From contig DMJN01000276.1 of assembly GCA_003451715.1 (NCBI GenBank), positions 1 to 38,231 on the forward strand: 38,231 nt of DNA, written 5' to 3'. Positions 1 through 7,896 of the stretch are shown piece after piece. The notes beneath the pieces are model-generated. The model was not told where the DNA came from, ran no database searches, and saw only the letters and a program-made list of their open reading frames with translations. Position numbers and translations under genes: made by a program. Position 1 is the first letter of the stretch. Every line of letters begins with the position of its first letter. The stretch comes from Gammaproteobacteria bacterium. Its GTDB lineage: Bacteria > Pseudomonadota > Gammaproteobacteria > Pseudomonadales > Pseudohongiellaceae.

Positions 1-1143
1 CAGGGTGAAACAACTTATCCCATCCAGCGCCGACGCTTCGTCTATGTCGGCAGTGCCGACCAGGGCAAGATTGCCGATAAGGTGCGTTTCGCTGGGGCTA
101 TGGTGCTCGATCCAGCCATCGACCTGGCCCAGCCATTCTCGGTTCTCTATAACACCGGTGGCGCTGTAGGCGAATTTGGCATGATTGCCTCGGCGCAATA
201 CCAGGTGCCGGTGATACCGCTGGCGCTGGCTCAGGGTAGTACCATTCCGCCAGAACTATTACCGCCGATCGACGATGATCTGGCGGAATTCGAAAATGAG
301 GAGCTGTACACCAGTCTTATCAACGATGCGCCCTGGGACGAAGTGGTGGCGATTCTGGTGATTCTAGCACTGGTGATGACCGCATTCCTGTGCAAGAGCG
401 CGAGGATTCGCTGGCTTGCCCTGGCCTGTACGCTGGTCTACCTGGGCTGGGTGGACGGCGGATTCGTGTCTGTCTCCCACATCACCAATGGCATTAAGCT
501 GGGTCCAAGCATGTTCACCAACGATCTGCCGTTGTTGCTTATCATCGTACTCACATTGATAACTACACTGTTCTGGGGGCGAGTGTTTTGTTCTTCGCTG
601 TGTCCATTCGGTGCTTTGCAGGATTTCATCGCCCATTTTATGCCGCGCCATTTTCAGAAAGAGTTACCCCAGGCTGTGCATAGCAAGGCCATCTATTTAA
701 AGTACGGTGTGCTGGCGTTCCTGATTATCATGGCCCTGACCTACAGTGAGCTGAGCCTGTTCCAGTACTTCGAACCTTTCGGCACCATCTTCTATATCAG
801 CCAGTCACTGCTGCTGTGGGTAATCCTGGCCGGCTTCCTGCTGGGCTCGATATTTATCGACCGTTTCTATTGTCGTTATGCCTGTCCTTTGGGTGCGGCG
901 CTTGGGCTGACGGCACTGTTGTCACCGTGGCGAATCAAGCGCGTCGAACAGTGTCAGGTCTGCAAGGTCTGCGAGCTACACTGTCCTACGGGCGCCATCC
1001 GCGGACCGGAGATTGATTTCAAGGAATGCGTGCGCTGCGATATCTGCGAGATCAAGCTGATTGCCAAATCAGGCGTGTGCCAGCACTCGGTGGAAGATGT
1101 GGCAGCCCGTCACAAGGACTGGCAACCGATTACCGTCAGCTAG
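1..1143 (+). CDS. NosR/NirI-family membrane polyferredoxin, C-terminal part
   Basis: The frame is open from base 1, so this is the 3' part (380 residues) of a gene starting left of the window; the GTG at 82 is probably internal. After a soluble stretch there are about five hydrophobic segments (first near residues 118-134). Two CxxxCP motifs at membrane boundaries (CSSLCPFGA, CRYACPLGA) follow, then a C-terminal ferredoxin part with CxxCxxCxxxCP (CQVCKVCELHCP) and a second, less regular Cys set (CVRCDICE, later Cys-Gln-His). This order is typical of NosR/NirI-type proteins, which pass electrons from the quinone pool or a flavin domain toward periplasmic reductases. The expected N-terminal FMN-binding domain would lie outside the window. 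No nos or nir gene follows, so the partner is unknown; the gene ends at a terminator. Family assignment is solid, physiological role is not. Confidence 0.82.
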   Translation, partial: QGETTYPIQRRRFVYVGSADQGKIADKVRFAGAMVLDPAIDLAQPFSVLYNTGGAVGEFGMIASAQYQVPVIPLALAQGSTIPPELLPPIDDDLAEFENEELYTSLINDAPWDEVVAILVILALVMTAFLCKSARIRWLALACTLVYLGWVDGGFVSVSHITNGIKLGPSMFTNDLPLLLIIVLTLITTLFWGRVFCSSLCPFGALQDFIAHFMPRHFQKELPQAVHSKAIYLKYGVLAFLIIMALTYSELSLFQYFEPFGTIFYISQSLLLWVILAGFLLGSIFIDRFYCRYACPLGAALGLTALLSPWRIKRVEQCQVCKVCELHCPTGAIRGPEIDFKECVRCDICEIKLIAKSGVCQHSVEDVAARHKDWQPITVS

Positions 1144-1151
1144 GGTTCTAA

Positions 1152-1213
1152 GGGCCTAGCTAATCAGGCCCAAATAAAAAGGTGCCAGGCTGCAGACCCA
1201 GACACCTTTTTTT
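1152..1213. terminator. Bidirectional terminator region between convergent genes
   Basis: A 9-bp stem pairs 1176-1184 (five A then GGTG) with 1203-1211 (CACC then T's), separated by an 18-nt interval, and runs into a seven-T tract at 1207-1213. Because the left arm starts with A's, the minus strand also ends in a U-tract, so it can serve the polyferredoxin gene (+) and the gene ending at 1223 (-). Just upstream a perfect 6-bp inverted repeat (GGGCCT 1152-1157, AGGCCC 1166-1171) forms a second small hairpin. Confidence 0.75.
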
Positions 1214-1222
1214 GATCACAAA

Positions 1223-2218
1223 CTAATTAGAAGCCTGTTGATCTTTGGTACGGCCCACCGACAGGATGTTGGGTATCGCGTAGTTTCCTTCGTGGCAAGC
1301 GTACTCATACATGACATATTCATCATCACGAGTGAGTGGCATGGAAATGGTGAAGGGCTGAGTATAAATTTCCGGGTCGGTAATCGTCGCAGACCACATG
1401 ATGGTGCCTTCGCTGACACGGGTGAATCGCTCGATGACATGCAGGTCCTCGGTAACGGGCACCCCTTTTAATCTGCCGCCGGCGCCGCTGCTGGCGATCA
1501 TGCCGCGATCATTATAGTTGGTTGTTTCTACCACCAGCGTGTCGCCTTCCCAGTGAGCGACGGAATCGCCCATATAGAGTTTTACCTTGTCGTCGATGTG
1601 CGCATCTTTGTCCAGATGAATCACCCGTACATCGTGAATCATTTCGTGGACAATGGTGAAGGTATCTTCGGTCTGAATAATCCGGTAGGCATTGTTATAC
1701 CCGGCGGGCAACATCGAACCTGGCACCCCGCGTGTCAGGCAGCGATCCCATACGGTGTGGTAGATGTAGTCATCCTCGACATGAGCGAAGTAGTAGTCGC
1801 GTTCGGCGGCGGCTGATTCCCTGATGGGAGCACGTCCATTGGGCGGATCGACGATCATCGAAGTCTGACCGGTGGATAAGACGGTGTCGCCGGAATCCAT
1901 CCAGACCTGATTATAGCCCCCTACATTTCCGCCGGCTCTGACTTGGATGTTGTTATCAGCTTCGATGCGGCGGCGCGCCAGATTCGTCTCCATCGAGGCG
2001 ATTTCATCTTCAGTCAGGAATTCACGTCCCTGTAGTGAAGTCGGGCGTTCAATTGGAGTGATTGTGTCATTGGTCCAGAGTCCCTGTAGATCAGGCTGGC
2101 CATCGACCGTACGGGGAACGATGTAGTCCTGAGCCAGAGCGCTGGAAATGCCGACGCCCAGCATGGCGGAAGTGAAAAAAATTCCAGATAGAGATTTTCG
2201 AAGTCTTAATAGTTGCAT
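1223..2218 (-). CDS. Conserved secreted protein of unknown function
   Basis: A 331-residue protein with a clear Sec signal peptide (MQLLRLRKSLSG then a hydrophobic core, cleavage after SSALA). The mature protein opens with a PRTVDGQPDLQGLW segment and ends near YEYACHEGNYAIPNIL. I know these two signatures from a widespread family of secreted, uncharacterised proteins in marine proteobacteria and Acidobacteria. The middle is rich in aromatic and acidic residues and looks beta-rich; no catalytic motif is evident. It is the last minus-strand gene before the shared terminator, and remnant coding sequence lies just upstream at 2254-2376. No function is claimed; a role outside the cytoplasm is the only safe inference. 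Confidence 0.85.
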   Translation of the reverse strand: MQLLRLRKSLSGIFFTSAMLGVGISSALAQDYIVPRTVDGQPDLQGLWTNDTITPIERPTSLQGREFLTEDEIASMETNLARRRIEADNNIQVRAGGNVGGYNQVWMDSGDTVLSTGQTSMIVDPPNGRAPIRESAAAERDYYFAHVEDDYIYHTVWDRCLTRGVPGSMLPAGYNNAYRIIQTEDTFTIVHEMIHDVRVIHLDKDAHIDDKVKLYMGDSVAHWEGDTLVVETTNYNDRGMIASSGAGGRLKGVPVTEDLHVIERFTRVSEGTIMWSATITDPEIYTQPFTISMPLTRDDEYVMYEYACHEGNYAIPNILSVGRTKDQQASN

Positions 2219-2253
2219 GGGATACTCTCCGGCATCTGTGGAATGGTTGTGAT

Positions 2254-2376
2254 TTATTGATTGTCCTCTTCAAACCAGGAAAAGTCACCCGATTTAGGGT
2301 CAAATAGATTGGCACGCTCTCTACGCCGCGTATCCTCTTCCCGTGCCCTGGCGGTTACGTCATCCGGCAAGGGACT
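2254..2376 (-). pseudogene. Probable C-terminal remnant of a degraded gene
   Basis: Translating the minus strand gives 40 codons ending in TAA at 2254-2256. The peptide (SPLPDDVTARAREEDTRRRE, then RANLFDPKSGDFSWFEEDNQ) has the composition of a real protein C-terminus. It is preceded by an in-frame TGA (2377-2379) and has no ATG. A TTG start giving about 38 residues is conceivable but lacks a good ribosome-binding site. I read it as the surviving tail of a gene once upstream of, and co-oriented with, the secreted protein at 1223-2218. It could instead be an unusually short real gene. Confidence 0.35.
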
Positions 2377-2675
2377 TCATATTTGATCCTGTTTTATTAT
2401 TTTAGTTGCGACACAGACTAATGGTAATTGCTTGATTTGTCTAGATATTAGCCGTTAGTAGTAACTCCCAAGCTCCCGGAAATACTCTGCTTCGGTCCGT
2501 TTAGCCGCGTGCTTGTCAAGGCGAATTCAGAGCCAGCCCATTATCGGAAAATTCAATATGTTCTAGAGGATCATGTAGCTTTTCCGATTGAAAAACTGCT
2601 GCTAACAAGAAAGACCTGATCCCGAGATTCGTTGCAGTTAATTCCCCTGTTCTAGACCGCTGCAACCAAAACTGT
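2377..2675. other. Gene-free stretch with a possible second remnant and an inverted repeat
   Basis: This AT-richer stretch holds no convincing gene. On the minus strand, 2455-2526 encodes a 23-residue stop-to-stop peptide (IRLDKHAAKRTEAEYFRELG then SYY) that looks like another protein tail but is very short. A perfect 7-bp inverted repeat (GTTGCAG 2631-2637, CTGCAAC 2660-2666) with a 22-nt spacer sits just past the end of the DUF1080 gene. It could form a hairpin, but no U-tract follows, so a terminator role is uncertain. No promoter could be assigned. Confidence 0.3.
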
Positions 2676-3461
2676 TTATTCGGTGCCAAGAGGCAGCAAT
2701 TCGATTCTCCTGAACTGAGTTGGATGACTCTCGGCTTGAAGTGCCACGTAACCCTCTTTAATCAGAAACTCTGCACCATCTTGCAGAAGAGCCTGGGCAT
2801 CTGGATCCTGATCATCCAGCTGAATATCGGTCAGACTGAAGACCTGTTCACCATTAATGCGGTGCACCAGGCTGTCGCTGCCCCGGATTTCCATCTCAAC
2901 CGTTACCCACTGATCACCGTGAAAGGTAGGCGAGGTGGAGTTGGTGCAGTGGCGTGTGATCAACTCGCCCTCAATGACCATGTTGGTGCCCGGGGTACAG
3001 ATGTTTGCAGTAGTTCTGGATTCTGTTCCATTGCCGCCCAGAAACTGTGCCTCGATGGACACTGGAAATTCCTGTTCGACACTCATGGTGGCGGGATCCT
3101 GGCTGTGTAGCATCATGCCGTTGTTGCGGTAAGCCCAGCCCGGGCCATTGGTCACTTGTTCGCCGATAAAGCGGTATTCAACCCGTAGCAGGTAGTGGGA
3201 AAACACTTCATCGTAGAACAGGTGGCCAAATTCACCATTGAAGTCATCCCAGTTTTTATAGGAGACGGTTAACAAGCCGTCTTCCACACGAAAAGTGTCT
3301 CGATAGTTAATCCCCAGCGCTTGCCCGGTGAATTTTACCCGCCAGTTGTCCAGATTCTCGCCATTGAACAGGCTGATCCACTGCTGTTCTTGGCGGGCCG
3401 ATTGAGCTGTTGCAGCGGAGACAAAAACGCCGAGGCATACAGTCAGATAGAATCTGGACAC
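2676..3461 (-). CDS. Secreted DUF1080 (3-keto-disaccharide hydrolase-type) protein
   Basis: A 261-residue protein with a signal peptide (MSRFYLTVCLGVFVSAATA) and one DUF1080 domain filling the rest. The diagnostic opening is W-I-S-L-F-N-G-E-N-L-D-N-W near residues 28-40, followed by the beta-rich jelly-roll pattern with NNGMMLHSQ and the closing GYVALQAESHPTQFRRIEL strand. DUF1080 is related to concanavalin-like lectin/glucanase folds, and members have been described as hydrolases of 3-keto-disaccharides. It begins 13 nt after the stop of the upstream esterase gene, so the two are very likely co-transcribed. A sugar-related periplasmic role is inferred from the family; the substrate is unknown. 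Confidence 0.85.
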   Translation of the reverse strand: MSRFYLTVCLGVFVSAATAQSARQEQQWISLFNGENLDNWRVKFTGQALGINYRDTFRVEDGLLTVSYKNWDDFNGEFGHLFYDEVFSHYLLRVEYRFIGEQVTNGPGWAYRNNGMMLHSQDPATMSVEQEFPVSIEAQFLGGNGTESRTTANICTPGTNMVIEGELITRHCTNSTSPTFHGDQWVTVEMEIRGSDSLVHRINGEQVFSLTDIQLDDQDPDAQALLQDGAEFLIKEGYVALQAESHPTQFRRIELLPLGTE

Positions 3462-3474
3462 GGTTGCAAGCTGC

Positions 3475-4347
3475 TCAGAATTGAATCTTGGGGTGAGCCA
3501 TCAACCACTCGACAACCTGCTCGCTGAAGGTCTCCGATAAAGTGGGCACGTGTGATCCGCCATCGATAGTCCAGAGTTCACTGGAGCCGCCGATCTTGCA
3601 GCCCTGACCGAAGGACAGCACCGAGGATTCATGACCTTCAAGGCTGGCATCCAGATCGCGCAATTCCCGCTCTCCACCGTCGGTGCTGCAGCCATTGTAC
3701 TCAGCCCAACGGGTGACAGATTCCACAGCACTGGGGTAGGCATTGCCCTGGATATCAGCACCGTCGTAGGCAATTGTGCCGTCCTCGGTGCCGTGTATCT
3801 GCAGCACATGCACCGGTGAGTCCGGGGCGGAGCGCTCATCGGCATGGTTGGCACCGGCCAGGCTGGCTATCGCGGCGATGGTGCCGGAATGCTCATAGGC
3901 TGCGCGGTAGGACATGAAGCCGCCGTTTGAATGTCCGATCAGAAAGACCCGATTTGGGTCCACGTTGTAGTCCCCTTTCACTTCTTCGATGATGTTGGCC
4001 ACGTAGGCGGAATCGTCAACCTCGGTGCCGAAGAAATCACAACAGGCCGGGGAGGCATTCCAGAATCTATTCTCATCGCCGCCCGGTTCCTTGTTGCCAT
4101 CGGGTGCGACAAACAGAAAGCCATAGCGATCGGCCAGTTTGCTGAAGCCCATATAGGCATCCTGGCGTTCGCCACTGAAGGTGTAGCCGTGCAACAGCAC
4201 GATCAATGGCATGGGTGTGCCGGCGCTGTAGTTAGAGGGTACGGTGAGTGGCAGTGCACCCCGCCCGAGGTCTATGGACTGGGCCATGCTCAGGCTGGGA
4301 ATTGCAAGTACAAGAGTAGTGAATAGCAGTGCTTTAGTAAATTTCAT
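3475..4347 (-). CDS. Secreted PHB-depolymerase/LpqC-like esterase
   Basis: A 290-residue alpha/beta hydrolase with a signal peptide ending at SLSMA (residue 22). It has the oxyanion-side LLHGYTFSG, the family signature RFWNASPACCDFF (about 94-106), the nucleophile elbow GHSNGG (Ser140), a candidate acid in HGTEDG (Asp189) and a catalytic His in GGSHVPT (His266). This combination is typical of the LpqC/poly(3-hydroxybutyrate) depolymerase-like esterase family, which also contains feruloyl and acetyl esterases. No PHB-binding or type-III linker domain is present, so small ester substrates or carbohydrate acyl groups are as likely as polymer. It lies between qorA (26-nt gap) and the DUF1080 gene (13-nt gap), suggesting one transcript. 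Confidence 0.85.
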   Translation of the reverse strand: MKFTKALLFTTLVLAIPSLSMAQSIDLGRGALPLTVPSNYSAGTPMPLIVLLHGYTFSGERQDAYMGFSKLADRYGFLFVAPDGNKEPGGDENRFWNASPACCDFFGTEVDDSAYVANIIEEVKGDYNVDPNRVFLIGHSNGGFMSYRAAYEHSGTIAAIASLAGANHADERSAPDSPVHVLQIHGTEDGTIAYDGADIQGNAYPSAVESVTRWAEYNGCSTDGGERELRDLDASLEGHESSVLSFGQGCKIGGSSELWTIDGGSHVPTLSETFSEQVVEWLMAHPKIQF

Positions 4348-4373
4348 GGTATTTCCTGTAAGTTTGTCTGGTG

Positions 4374-5342
4374 CTAAGGGGTAAGAATGACTTTACCGGT
4401 TGTCTGGCGACCTTCCAGGGCACGATGGGCATCTTGCACATCGGCCAGGGGAAAGAAATGTTCGATACGAAGACTGAGGCTACCATCGTCTATCCATTGA
4501 AAGATATCTCTCGTGCGCCATTCCAGACTCTGCCGGTCCGCGGTATAGGCAAACAGGGTAGGGCGGGTGAGAAATAGCGAACCTTTCGGGCCGAGGGTGG
4601 CTGGATTGAACTCCGTAACCGGACCACTGGTATTGCCGTATAACACCATGTAACCCAGTGGCGCCAGACAGTCGATGCTTTTCTCGAAGGTAGCCTTGCC
4701 AACGGAATCATAGGCCACATTGACGCCGGCGCCATCGGTGATGCGTTTTACTTCCGCTTCAAAATCCTGTTCGGTGTAGAGGATGACTTCGTCGGCACCG
4801 GCTGCCCGTGCCAGATCTGCCTTCTCTTCCGTGGAGCAGGTGCCGATAACGAATCCACCGGCATTCTTCACCATCTGGATTAACAGCAGACCCACACCAC
4901 CGGCGGCGGCATGAATCAGGCAGCGATCGCCCGCTTTAACCGGATAGGTAGACTTACACAGGTAGTGCGCCGTGCAGCCCTGTAGCATGGCGGCTGCACC
5001 CTGGTTGAAGGAAACCCCTTCCGGTATGCCCACCAGTTTATCCTGTGGAACCGCCGCGTAGTCGGCATAGGCTCCGGGGACGCTGGTATAGGCAACCCGG
5101 TCCCCGGCACTGAAGCGGGTCACTTCGCTGCCCACTTCCTGTACGGTGCCCGCCGCTTCCAGACCCAGGGTTGCCGGGAGTGGGATCTGGTACAGACCGG
5201 AGCGCTGGTAGGTGTCGATATAGTTGATGCCGGAGGCTTGGACTTTAACCAGAACATCCGTGTCTCCCAACTCCGGCATGTCCACGTCTTCATAAGACAT
5301 GACTTCGGGGCCGCCGTACTCTTTGACTCTAACTGCTTTCAT
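4374..5342 (-). CDS. qorA: Zinc-independent quinone oxidoreductase (MDR family)
   Basis: A 322-residue cytosolic medium-chain reductase without zinc-ligand motifs. The N-terminal catalytic domain has the quinone-oxidoreductase signature around NYIDTYQRSGLY and LPATLGLEAAG (residues 40-67). The Rossmann domain carries AAAGGVGLLLIQ (about 145-156) for NADPH binding. Length and order match the QOR/zeta-crystallin group, which reduces quinones or alpha,beta-unsaturated carbonyls. The ATG follows GAGGAAA at a 6-nt spacing. It is first in the minus-strand run qorA, esterase, DUF1080, and is divergent from the DUF3500 gene. It may simply detoxify quinones; a link to the secreted esterases is only positional. 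Confidence 0.9.
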   Translation of the reverse strand: MKAVRVKEYGGPEVMSYEDVDMPELGDTDVLVKVQASGINYIDTYQRSGLYQIPLPATLGLEAAGTVQEVGSEVTRFSAGDRVAYTSVPGAYADYAAVPQDKLVGIPEGVSFNQGAAAMLQGCTAHYLCKSTYPVKAGDRCLIHAAAGGVGLLLIQMVKNAGGFVIGTCSTEEKADLARAAGADEVILYTEQDFEAEVKRITDGAGVNVAYDSVGKATFEKSIDCLAPLGYMVLYGNTSGPVTEFNPATLGPKGSLFLTRPTLFAYTADRQSLEWRTRDIFQWIDDGSLSLRIEHFFPLADVQDAHRALEGRQTTGKVILTP

Positions 5343-5380
5343 TGCGGTTTCCTCGTCAGCTGCAATCGCAAAAAGTGCTA

Positions 5381-5409
5381 TTTATCTCAGAATTCACCGG
5401 TGCTGGCAA
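5381..5409 (-). promoter_or_regulatory. Candidate sigma70 promoter for qorA operon
   Basis: On the minus strand, TTGCCA (5404-5409) and GATAAA (5381-5386) are spaced by 17 nt. This matches sigma70 at 5/6 and 4/6 positions and sits about 40 nt upstream of the qorA ATG. It is the best match I found in the 191-bp divergent interval; no equally good plus-strand promoter for the DUF3500 gene was seen. Confidence 0.4.
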
Positions 5410-5533
5410 TTCATAGAGGATACAGCAAAGACAGTTGAATGCGCTGGACGCGCTGCAACTGCGGGTTTATTCTGGACAATCCCTTGAGGGTCCCTGGAAT
5501 AACAGCCACAAATAATAACAGGAGGATCTCCCG

Positions 5534-6604
5534 ATGTTCACTCCAAGCCTGCACCGATTGGCTCAACTCCTGCTCGCTTTAGCCACTGTCCTGCTTACCC
5601 AGTGGGCAACTGCTCAGCAAGCCCGCATCGAACTCACCCAGGATATGGTGACAGCCACCAATGCCTTCCTCAGCAGCCTGAGTGAATTCCAGCGCGGTAA
5701 GGGCAGCTATGCATTCGATGACGAAGAGCGGTTGAACTGGCATTTCATTCCCCGTGATCGCAACGGCGTGCCAATCAAGAGCATGAATGAGGCACAGCGT
5801 GCTGCGGCGGCTACATTGCTACAAACGTTCTTCAGTGCCAAAGGCTATCGAAAATCTGAAATCGTACGCGAACTGGAATCGGTATTAGCGGAGATCGAAG
5901 TGAACGGACGCTTCGATCGTGATCCGGAACTCTATTATCTTACCGTGTTCGGCACCCCAGGCATGGAAAGTGATTGGGCGCTGCGCTATGAAGGTCACCA
6001 CCAGGCGTTCAACTGGACCTTTGTTCGCGGACTCGGCATTGCCAGCTCGCCGCAATTTTTTGGTAGTAATCCTGCCGAAGTCAGGACAGGGGCAAAACGT
6101 GGCACCCGAGTACTAAGTGCTGAGGAAGACCTTGCTCGGGATCTGGTGACATCGCTCGATGTATCACAGGCTGCCCAGGCAGTGCTACAGATGGACGTGC
6201 CACGTGACATTTTTACTGCAGCCGAGGTAGAGGTAACTGCAATGGAAGATTCCGGCATCAGCTTCGCTGATTTGAGCTCGAGTCAGAAACAGACGCTGAT
6301 CTCTCTGATAGAGGAACTGGCTTCCACTCAACCCACCGCGATTGCAGAAGAACGCATGGCCAGCATCCGCGCCGACGGTATGGACGGGATCAAGTTTGCC
6401 TGGATAGGCGGTACTGAGCGAGGCGAGGGCCACTACTACCGTGTTCAGGGTCCGGGCTTTCTAATCGAATACGACAACACCCAGAACGGTGCCAATCACA
6501 TTCATCTGGTCTGGCGTGACTTCGATGGGGACTTCGGCCGCGACCTGATTAGAATGCATTACCAGGCCGTGGCGGCAGAGTTTGGATCCGGTCATCAACA
6601 TTAG
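5534..6604 (+). CDS. Secreted DUF3500 family protein
   Basis: A 356-residue protein with an N-terminal signal peptide (hydrophobic LAQLLLALATVLL, cleavage near ATAQQ). The ATG at 5534 follows a perfect AGGAGG. DUF3500 landmarks are visible: the GHHQAFNWTFVRG stretch (about 156-168), QFFGSNPAEVRTG, a central helical part with a Glu/Asp-rich EEDLARDL, and the C-terminal RVQGPGFLIEYDNTQN and NHIHLVWRDFDGDFGRD block. The conserved His residues near 156-158, 324 and 326 could bind metal, but no biochemical function is established for the family to my knowledge. It is the first gene of a four-gene plus-strand unit with a GSDH-type propeller 25 nt downstream. The pairing suggests a shared substrate. 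Confidence 0.85.
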   Translation: MFTPSLHRLAQLLLALATVLLTQWATAQQARIELTQDMVTATNAFLSSLSEFQRGKGSYAFDDEERLNWHFIPRDRNGVPIKSMNEAQRAAAATLLQTFFSAKGYRKSEIVRELESVLAEIEVNGRFDRDPELYYLTVFGTPGMESDWALRYEGHHQAFNWTFVRGLGIASSPQFFGSNPAEVRTGAKRGTRVLSAEEDLARDLVTSLDVSQAAQAVLQMDVPRDIFTAAEVEVTAMEDSGISFADLSSSQKQTLISLIEELASTQPTAIAEERMASIRADGMDGIKFAWIGGTERGEGHYYRVQGPGFLIEYDNTQNGANHIHLVWRDFDGDFGRDLIRMHYQAVAAEFGSGHQH

Positions 6605-6629
6605 TACAAACTTTTCGAAGGAGCACTCC

Positions 6630-7844
6630 ATGAGCAGAGCAGCAGGATTTACTCAATCGGTCATGTCAGTCGCATTGTTTGTCTTGAGCAATGTGGGATA
6701 CACACAAAGTTTTGAGAGTCCGAGCGTTCAGATTACGCCGACGCAACCCTTCATTATCAACACCTTCGAAATACCGGAAGTGCGAGTGGTGCCCGTTGCG
6801 ACCGGGCTGGCCAATCCCTTCGATATGGCGTTCCGCGACAATGGCGATATTCTGATAACGGAGCGGTACACGGGAAAGCTACGCGTGGTTCGGGATGGTA
6901 ATCTTTTGCAATCAGACATCACTGGAGTACCCGAGGTTTACTCGGATGAAATCCGAGCCGGCTTGATGGCCGTCGCCCTGCACCCCGATGATGATCGCAT
7001 GGTGTATCTGACTTATCACAAGCCTCTGATGGTGGACGGTGAGCCTGAACAAATCGTGACTCTGGCGCGGGCACGCCTGGTTGAGGACAGGCTCACCCAG
7101 GTGGAAGATATCTTTGTGGCCGAAGGACTGGATCGCGCCATAGCCGCTTCTCAGCTCTTGTTTACTCCCGATAATAAGCTGATGATGTCAATCGGTGGTG
7201 CCTATGTCTTTGCGGCCACCGGCGATCTCGCCCAGGATCCCAACAATCATTACGGCAAACTGCTACGCCTCAATGCCGATGGCTCCGTGCCCGATGACAA
7301 TCCCTTCGTGGCCAGTGGTGAATACCTGCCGGAAGTCTATTCGGTAGGCCACAGAAATCAGATCGGTCTGGGCTTTCATCCCGAAACGGGCGAGTTGTGG
7401 GCCACAGAGAATGGTCCCCAGGGCGGTGATGAGGCGAACATCATCCAGCCTGGTGAAAACTATGGCTGGCCCATTGTGTCCTACAGTCGACAGTATCGCG
7501 GCGATCGCGTATCCGACCGGCCCTGGAGTGAGGAATTTGTGGACCCCCAAGTCCTCTGGTGGCCATCCATAGCACCCGCCGGCTTGACATTCTATTCGGG
7601 TGAACAGTTTCCCCAGTGGCAGGGCAACCTGTTTGTTGGCTCGATGATGGAAGGCAGGATTCCCGGAACGGGACACCTGGACCGTGTGGTATTCAATAGC
7701 CGGGGTGAGGAGATTCGCCGGGAAGGATTGCTGCGACAATTACGTTCTCGCATTACGGGGGTGTCTCAGGGTCCGGATGGTAATCTCTACCTGCTTATCG
7801 ACGAAGAAAACGGCGCGCTGTTAAGGCTCGAGCCAGTGCAATAG
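6630..7844 (+). CDS. Secreted GSDH-type (PQQ sugar dehydrogenase-like) six-bladed propeller
   Basis: Start chosen at the ATG at 6630 because GAAGGAG lies just upstream and a signal peptide follows; the longer frame from a TTG at 6582 would overlap the DUF3500 gene. The 404-residue product shows the glucose/sorbosone dehydrogenase pattern: NPFDMAFRDNGDILITER (63-80), the YSVGHRNQIGLGFHP segment (237-251), ELWATENGPQGGDE (255-268), NYGWPIVSY and the late LVWW-like VLWWPSIAPAGL. These enzymes oxidise sugars in the periplasm using PQQ and calcium. Odd point: the position where the family normally shows a catalytic His before the LLF-PDGKL strand reads RAIAASQLLFTPDNKL, apparently without His. It may therefore be a divergent or non-dehydrogenase member. 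Confidence 0.83.
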   Translation: MSRAAGFTQSVMSVALFVLSNVGYTQSFESPSVQITPTQPFIINTFEIPEVRVVPVATGLANPFDMAFRDNGDILITERYTGKLRVVRDGNLLQSDITGVPEVYSDEIRAGLMAVALHPDDDRMVYLTYHKPLMVDGEPEQIVTLARARLVEDRLTQVEDIFVAEGLDRAIAASQLLFTPDNKLMMSIGGAYVFAATGDLAQDPNNHYGKLLRLNADGSVPDDNPFVASGEYLPEVYSVGHRNQIGLGFHPETGELWATENGPQGGDEANIIQPGENYGWPIVSYSRQYRGDRVSDRPWSEEFVDPQVLWWPSIAPAGLTFYSGEQFPQWQGNLFVGSMMEGRIPGTGHLDRVVFNSRGEEIRREGLLRQLRSRITGVSQGPDGNLYLLIDEENGALLRLEPVQ

Positions 7845-7896
7845 CGAAGTCAGAGACCCGCATCGCTATCAGTAAATAATTTCAGAGGTAAAGCTG

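Noticed and set aside
364..651. Antisense frames inside the polyferredoxin gene and similar frames elsewhere
   Set aside because: They lie within strongly supported genes, carry no domain signatures and lack ribosome-binding sites.
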